From positions 1 through 64,000 of the forward strand of contig NZ_CALEJS010000039.1 of NCBI RefSeq assembly GCF_937898475.1: a stretch of DNA of 64,000 bases, read 5' to 3'. This DNA comes from an uncultured Chitinophaga sp. (lineage in GTDB: Bacteria > Bacteroidota > Bacteroidia > Chitinophagales > Chitinophagaceae). Made by a program: the position numbers and the translations under genes. Shown in pieces: positions 59,477-64,000 of the stretch; the first letter of the stretch is position 1; every line of letters begins with the position of its first letter. The notes under the pieces were generated by a model. That model was not told where the DNA came from, did not search any database, and saw only the letters and a program-made list of their open reading frames with translations.

Positions 59477-61825
59477 ATGAAGCCAAACTATTTAGACGAA
59501 CTGAATGAACGCCAGCGGGAAGCCGTAGTCCATATCAACGGACCGCTGATGATAGTGGCCGGTGCAGGTTCCGGGAAAACCAAAGTGCTTACCACCCGCA
59601 TAGCTCATCTTATGCGGAACGGGGTAGACGCCTTTAACATACTGTCACTTACATTTACCAACAAGGCGGCAAGAGAAATGAAGGAGCGTGTGGAGAAGAT
59701 ACTGGGCGGCAGCGAAGCCCGTAACCTCTACATTGGTACTTTTCACTCCGTATTTGCCAGACTGCTGCGCGCAGAAGCGCACCGCCTGGGGTACCCCAAC
59801 GATTTTACTATCTACGATACAGATGACGCCAAGAGTGTGCTCAAGACCATCATCAATGAGCAGAACCTGGACGACAAGCACTACAAACCCAACTTTGTAT
59901 ATAACCGTATCTCTGCCGCCAAGAACAGTTTGATGGGCCCGGAAGAATACCAGCATGACTACTACGTTCAGCAGGAAGATATGCGCGGTAACCGCCCCAT
60001 GATCGGTAAGATATACGATATGTACGCCAAACGCTGTTTCAAGAACGGCGCCATGGATTTCGACGATCTGCTTTTCAAAATGTATGTGCTCCTGAAACAG
60101 TTTCCCGAAGTACTGCATAAATACCAGCACAAGTTCAGGTACATCATGATCGATGAGTACCAGGATACCAACCCGGCACAGTACGAGATCATTAAGCTGT
60201 TAGGGGCCGTACACGAGAACATCTGCGTGGTGGGCGATGATGCACAAAGTATCTACTCCTTCCGCGGCGCTACCATCCAGAACATCCTCCAGTTTGAAAA
60301 AGACTATGAAGATGCCAAAGTGGTAAAGCTGGAACAGAACTACCGCAGTACCAAATCCATCCTCAATGTAGCCAACGAGGTAATAGCGCATAACAAAGGA
60401 CAGATTGAAAAAGCGCTGTGGACCAACAACATGGAGGGAGAGAAGATAAAGCTGGTGCGTACCATGACGGATAACGAGGAAGGCAAGTTCGTGGCAGATA
60501 CCATTGCAGAGCAAAAGCTGCGCAATCACCTGGAAAACCGCGACTTTGTGATCCTCTACCGTACCAACGCCCAGAGCCGCTCTTTTGAAGAAAACCTGCG
60601 ACGCAAGGCCATTCCCTACCGCCTTTACGGAGGTGTTTCCTTCTACCAGCGTAAAGAGATCAAGGATTTCCTGGCCTACCTGCGCATTACTATCAACACC
60701 CGTGATGAGGAGAGCCTGAAACGGATCATCAATTACCCGGTAAGGGGAATCGGTAAAACCACCATAGAAAAAGCCGTTGTTTACAGCAATGAACACAATA
60801 TCACGCTCTGGGAAGTGCTGGAGCGCGCCCGCGAGTTTGGTTTCAAAGGCGGTACCCTGGAAGCGATAGAAGGCTTTGTTACCATGATCCGCAGTTTCCA
60901 GGTTACCATTGATAAGCAGAATGCTTACGATGTGGCCGTACAGGTAGGTAAAAGCACCAACCTCGTAAAAGAGCTCTTCAATGATAAAACCACTGAAGGC
61001 CTGGCCCGTTACGAGAACATCCAGGAATTGCTCAACTCTATCAAGGAGTTCACCGAAACCCCTACGGAAGACGGCGAACTGCTGGATAAAAGCCTGGGGT
61101 CCTACCTGCAGCAGATCACCCTGCTCACGGATGCAGACCAGGGTAACGATGAGAACAGCGATGTGGTAAAGCTGATGACGATCCACGCAGCCAAAGGCCT
61201 TGAGTTTCCGGTGGTGTTTTCTGTGGGGCTGGAAGAGAACCTCTTTCCCAGCACGCTCTCTATCAACACCCGCGAAGAGCTGGAGGAAGAACGCCGGCTG
61301 TTCTACGTGGCCATTACCCGCGCCAAATCACGCCTGTGGCTTACCTACGCCAACAGCCGTTACCGTTTTGGCAGCCTGGTACAGAATGAGCCCAGCCGTT
61401 TCCTCGAAGAAATGCCCGAGCAGTTCATAGACCGCAGCTACGCCGGCGGCGGCGCTATGCGCAACACCTTTGGCGGCGGTGGTGGCGGCTTATGGAATAA
61501 CGGTGGTTCCAATATGTTTGACCGCATGCAGAAAAAGTCGCCTGTTTCTTCTCCCGGCTCCTCTTCTGCTGCCCAATCCAGGCCCGCACCCAAACCGGCC
61601 ACGCAGGCGGCAGGTACGCATGTGCCCTCGCCCGGCTTTACGCCGGATGATCCGGCTATCATGGAAGCAGGTATGGAAGTAGAGCACCAGAAGTTTGGCT
61701 TCGGTACCATCCTCAGCCTGGAAGGCGCGCCCAACAACCGTATTGCTACGGTAGTGTTTCCCCAAGGCGGCGGCGAGAAAAAGATCATGCTGAATTATGC
61801 ACGTTTAATGATTGTGAAAAAATAG
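59477..61825 (+). CDS. UvrD/PcrA-type DNA helicase
   Basis: Superfamily 1A 3'-5' helicase of 782 residues acting in excision repair and replication-fork clearing. It begins LDELNERQREAVVHINGPL (Q motif), Walker A VAGAGSGKT, motif II IDEYQDTNPAQ, VGDDAQSIYSFRGA (motif III), QNYRST (motif IV), MTIHAAKGLEFPVVF (motif V) and VAITRAKSRLWL (motif VI). A glycine-rich stretch (GGGAMRNTFGGGGGGLWNNG) and a Pro/Ala/Ser linker join the motor to a C-terminal Tudor-like domain (GMEVEHQKFGFGTILSLEG) that binds RNA polymerase in relatives. Confidence 0.96.
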   Translation: MKPNYLDELNERQREAVVHINGPLMIVAGAGSGKTKVLTTRIAHLMRNGVDAFNILSLTFTNKAAREMKERVEKILGGSEARNLYIGTFHSVFARLLRAEAHRLGYPNDFTIYDTDDAKSVLKTIINEQNLDDKHYKPNFVYNRISAAKNSLMGPEEYQHDYYVQQEDMRGNRPMIGKIYDMYAKRCFKNGAMDFDDLLFKMYVLLKQFPEVLHKYQHKFRYIMIDEYQDTNPAQYEIIKLLGAVHENICVVGDDAQSIYSFRGATIQNILQFEKDYEDAKVVKLEQNYRSTKSILNVANEVIAHNKGQIEKALWTNNMEGEKIKLVRTMTDNEEGKFVADTIAEQKLRNHLENRDFVILYRTNAQSRSFEENLRRKAIPYRLYGGVSFYQRKEIKDFLAYLRITINTRDEESLKRIINYPVRGIGKTTIEKAVVYSNEHNITLWEVLERAREFGFKGGTLEAIEGFVTMIRSFQVTIDKQNAYDVAVQVGKSTNLVKELFNDKTTEGLARYENIQELLNSIKEFTETPTEDGELLDKSLGSYLQQITLLTDADQGNDENSDVVKLMTIHAAKGLEFPVVFSVGLEENLFPSTLSINTREELEEERRLFYVAITRAKSRLWLTYANSRYRFGSLVQNEPSRFLEEMPEQFIDRSYAGGGAMRNTFGGGGGGLWNNGGSNMFDRMQKKSPVSSPGSSSAAQSRPAPKPATQAAGTHVPSPGFTPDDPAIMEAGMEVEHQKFGFGTILSLEGAPNNRIATVVFPQGGGEKKIMLNYARLMIVKK

Positions 61826-61831
61826 TCTGAA

Positions 61832-61908
61832 GCCGATCGTTAGTTGTTAGTGATGGCCGCGCAGGAGATCTCCGGGGCATCTATCACTAACAGCTAATGA
61901 CGATCGGC
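61832..61908. repeat. Intergenic long hairpin, TTAG/CTAA class
   Basis: The left arm 61832-61854 (GCCGATCGTTAGTTGTTAG at its start) pairs with 61883-61908 with one wobble and a three-base bulge. The loop holds the palindrome GGAGATCTCC. It lies between the helicase and recX genes. Confidence 0.8.
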
Positions 61909-61924
61909 CCACCACTACCTCCCC

Positions 61925-62386
61925 ATGGATCCTTCCATTTTGCAGAAACTCCGTCATTATTGCGCTTACCAGGAACGTTGTCACAGTGAAGTAGCGGCTA
62001 AGTGCCGCGAACTGGGCCTGCGTGGCGATGCTGCAGATGCAGCCATTGCAGACCTCATAGCAGACAATTTCCTGAATGAGGAACGCTTTGCCAAAGCCTT
62101 TGCCGGTGGTAAGTTTCGCCTGAAGCAATGGGGCCGCCGCAAAATAACCATCGAGTTGCAGCAAAGGCAGGTATCACCTTACTGCATCAAAAAAGCCCTG
62201 CAGGAAATAGATGATGCAGACTACCGCGAAACACTCCATAAGCTGGCCGGAAAGAAATATGCCTCCCTGGAAGGCGAACACCCCCTGAAACGGAAGCAGA
62301 AAACCATCCAGCACCTTATACAGAAGGGTTTTGAAACAGACCTCATACTGGCTGTTGTTGAAGGAATTGCAAATGATGCCGGTTAA
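61925..62386 (+). CDS. recX: Regulatory protein RecX
   Basis: RecA modulator of 153 residues, all helical, with the three-helix repeats of the family: LRHYCAYQERCHSEVAAKCRE, IADLIADNFLNEERFAKAFA with GGKFRLKQWGRRKITIELQ, and a degenerate third repeat KRKQKTIQHLIQKGFETDLI. It binds the RecA filament and stops recombination. recA is not in the window. It follows the helicase gene after a hairpin repeat. Confidence 0.93.
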   Translation: MDPSILQKLRHYCAYQERCHSEVAAKCRELGLRGDAADAAIADLIADNFLNEERFAKAFAGGKFRLKQWGRRKITIELQQRQVSPYCIKKALQEIDDADYRETLHKLAGKKYASLEGEHPLKRKQKTIQHLIQKGFETDLILAVVEGIANDAG

Positions 62387-62490
62387 AGCGTCAATATTTT
62401 CAATAGTTTTTAAGCTTGCAGAGCGTAAATTTGTCAATCAGTCTTAACGGTTTACGCGTAATGCTCCATGCATTGTGCGGACGGCGTTGG

Positions 62491-62516
62491 GCGTTAAGCA
62501 TTCAGCGTTAAGCATT
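62491..62516. repeat. Short tandem repeat GCGTTAAGCATT
   Basis: Two exact copies (62491-62502 and 62505-62516) lie just before the amidase gene. The TTAAGC/GCATT words resemble those of the long hairpins nearby, but no inverted partner was found. Confidence 0.5.
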
Positions 62517-62523
62517 TTTAATT

Positions 62524-63318
62524 ATGTCAGATCTGAAAGTAACACTCATCCAGACGCAGCTTCACTGGGAAGATATTGCAGCTAACCTGCGGATGTTTGA
62601 TGAAAAAGTGAACGCTATTCCCGAGCGTACGGAAGTGGTAGTGCTGCCCGAGATGTTCAGCACCGGTTTCAGCATGCAGCCCGAAAAGCTGGCAGAGACC
62701 ATGGATGGCAGCGCAGTGCAGTGGATGAAGAAGAAAGCAGCAGAAAAGAATGTGATCATCACCGGCAGCCTTATCATTAAGGAAGGCGATCATTACCTGA
62801 ACCGCCTGATCTGGATGCAACCCAACGGTGTATACGGCACGTACGATAAACGTCATGTATTTGCTTTTGCAGGCGAGCATGAGCATTATCAGCCGGGCGA
62901 TAAACGCCTGATAGCCCAGGTAAAAGGCTGGAAAATAAACCTCCTTATCTGTTACGATCTGCGTTTCCCCGTATGGGCGCGTAACGCCATCTCCCCGGAT
63001 ACCGGGGCGCCCGTATACGATGTGCTGATCAACGTGGCCAACTGGCCCGAAGCCCGCAGCACGCCCTGGAAAACCTTACTGCAGGCCCGCGCCATCGAGA
63101 ATCAAAGTTATGTGGTAGGCGTAAACCGGGTAGGCAATGACGGCAACAATATCTACCACAGCGGCGACAGCAGCATTATTGACCCGGTGGGAGAGATCAT
63201 TTACCAGAAAAGTCACGACGAGGATATCTTCACATATACCCTCCAGCGCAACCGCCTGGACGACATCAGGCAGCGCCTGCCCTTCCTGAAGGATGCAGAT
63301 AAATTCCAGGTGTTTTGA
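62524..63318 (+). CDS. Nitrilase-family omega-amidase (YafV-like)
   Basis: Carbon-nitrogen hydrolase of 264 residues with the full catalytic triad: Glu43 in VVLPEMFSTGFS, Lys109 in GTYDKRHVFAF and Cys143 in LICYDLRFPVWARN. The pattern FAGEHEHY-x-PG matches the YafV subgroup, which removes the amide from alpha-ketoglutaramate-like compounds as metabolite repair. No signal peptide. Its stop overlaps the TTG start of the next gene. Confidence 0.92.
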   Translation: MSDLKVTLIQTQLHWEDIAANLRMFDEKVNAIPERTEVVVLPEMFSTGFSMQPEKLAETMDGSAVQWMKKKAAEKNVIITGSLIIKEGDHYLNRLIWMQPNGVYGTYDKRHVFAFAGEHEHYQPGDKRLIAQVKGWKINLLICYDLRFPVWARNAISPDTGAPVYDVLINVANWPEARSTPWKTLLQARAIENQSYVVGVNRVGNDGNNIYHSGDSSIIDPVGEIIYQKSHDEDIFTYTLQRNRLDDIRQRLPFLKDADKFQVF

Positions 63319-63698
63319 TTACTGCAGTACACCATATCGCCATTATCTGTGCAGATTATGAACGCAGCAAGGCCTTCTACACCCAGGTACTGGGCCTGCA
63401 GATTGTAAGAGAAGTATACCGCGAAGAGCGCAGGTCCTGGAAGCTGGACCTGGCCCTGAACGGTCATTATATCATTGAACTGTTCTCCTTCCCCGATCCG
63501 CCTCCGCGGCCCACCCGCCCCGAAGCGCAGGGACTGAGACACCTGGCTTTTACCGTACAGGATATAGCACAATCAGTGGCAGCGCTGCAGCAGCATGGCG
63601 TAGCGGCAGAGCCCATACGTGTTGACCCTTACACCGGTAAACGCTTTACCTTCTTTTCAGACCCCGACGGCTTGCCGCTGGAATTATACGAAACCTAA
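63315..63698 (+). CDS. VOC family protein (glyoxalase/dioxygenase-like)
   Basis: Vicinal-oxygen-chelate fold protein of 127 residues made of two beta-alpha-beta-beta-beta modules: VHHIAIICADYERSKAFYT (His metal ligand) and LRHLAFTVQDIAQSVAAL, ending DPDGLPLELYE (Glu ligand). It resembles the YaeR/SMU1112c group, whose reaction is unsettled. The start is TTG, overlapping the amidase stop as TTGA, so translation depends on the upstream gene. Confidence 0.88.
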   Translation: MITAVHHIAIICADYERSKAFYTQVLGLQIVREVYREERRSWKLDLALNGHYIIELFSFPDPPPRPTRPEAQGLRHLAFTVQDIAQSVAALQQHGVAAEPIRVDPYTGKRFTFFSDPDGLPLELYET

Positions 63699-63708
63699 AC
63701 ATACCGCT

Positions 63709-64000
63709 ATGGCAGTTACTTATGTTAATGCACGTATTTTCACCGGAGACCGCTTTTTGGAAGATCATGCGGTATTAACAGACGAAGGACGTATCATCGG
63801 TATACTGCCGGTTTCAGAGATCCCTGCAAACACGCAGCGGATAGATCTTTCGGGCCTTACACTGGCCCCTTCGCTGATAGACCTCCAGATCTACGGAGGT
63901 AACAATAAATTGTTTCCATACGACCTGGATACGGCTTCACTGAAAGCTACCTATGAATATTGCCGTGGGGGCGGGGCAGCTTATTTCATGCCTACCGTGC
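63709..64000 (+). CDS. nagA: N-acetylglucosamine-6-phosphate deacetylase (partial)
   Basis: The first 97 codons of an amidohydrolase-fold protein, cut by the end of the window. The small beta-domain opens MAVTYVNARIFTGDRFLEDH and continues with LSGLTLAPSLIDLQIYGG, which matches the NagA metal-site region G-x-IDLQ-x-YGG, then FFMPT-like YFMPTV. NagA deacetylates GlcNAc-6-phosphate in amino-sugar recycling. The gene follows the VOC gene by 10 bp and is probably in the same operon. Confidence 0.8.
   Translation, partial: MAVTYVNARIFTGDRFLEDHAVLTDEGRIIGILPVSEIPANTQRIDLSGLTLAPSLIDLQIYGGNNKLFPYDLDTASLKATYEYCRGGGAAYFMPTV

Noticed and set aside
60200..61186. Antisense frame of 328 codons opposite the helicase gene
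   Set aside because: All helicase motifs are on the other strand; the frame has no family features.

Overview
The window looks like chromosomal DNA of a Bacteroidota bacterium, most likely a Chitinophagaceae member close to Chitinophaga. This rests on protein families largely confined to the phylum (IPExxxVDY protein, DUF4290, DUF5522), a Rho factor with a long charged N-terminal insertion, tRNA-like and protein genes preceded by the phylum's TTTG / TAnnTTTG promoter elements, and the absence of strong Shine-Dalgarno sites. No phage, insertion sequence, integrase or CRISPR array was seen. The genus is an inference from memory, not from a search.

Layout. 79-5961 (minus) is a tight chain read from right to left: NtrC-type regulator, overlapping histidine kinase, YhhN-family membrane protein, NadB and an LpxL-type acyltransferase. 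6229-13845 (plus) is an efflux locus: HlyD-type adaptor, ABC ATPase, two FtsX/MacB permeases and a second ATPase. It is preceded by a good sigma-54 promoter with two matching palindromic sites, so the divergent NtrC-type regulator is its probable activator. A TolC protein and a second adaptor follow (14024-16889), then gpsA. 18729-26360 is a signalling block: a two-domain glycosyltransferase, a lone receiver, an NtrC-type regulator, an iron-permease-like protein and two sensor kinases. 26644-34257 holds stress and DNA-repair functions: a ferritin-like DUF892 protein, CinA-C, topoisomerase IB, Ku and ligase D. 34282-40646 (minus) has a chromate transporter, a 2OG-Fe(II) oxygenase, a flavin oxidase, ExbD and AsnS. 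Rho follows, then a LytS/LytTR-type two-component pair, PCD, the IPExxxVDY protein, and the overlapping trio ATL / DUF5522 / TrmB.

47995-48288 (minus) is the most unusual item: a tRNA-like RNA with its own consensus promoter and terminator. It folds as a class II (Leu/Ser-like) cloverleaf with about 62 extra nucleotides in the variable arm and an unexpected GUC anticodon. After it come an Lrp/AsnC regulator, a hydrolase and an SDR on the minus strand, and then DUF4290, MurA (with Asp in place of the catalytic Cys), Gmk, a CNNM/CorC protein, TatC, RpiB, an M28 peptidase, an ECF sigma factor, a UvrD helicase, RecX, a YafV-type amidase, a VOC protein and the start of NagA.

Between many of these operons sit long imperfect hairpins built from a few recurring words (GCTAA/TTAGC, CCAAATTCC, CATCAGCA). 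A 607-bp gap before tatC contains promoter elements and a terminator without an obvious gene, and may encode a small RNA.
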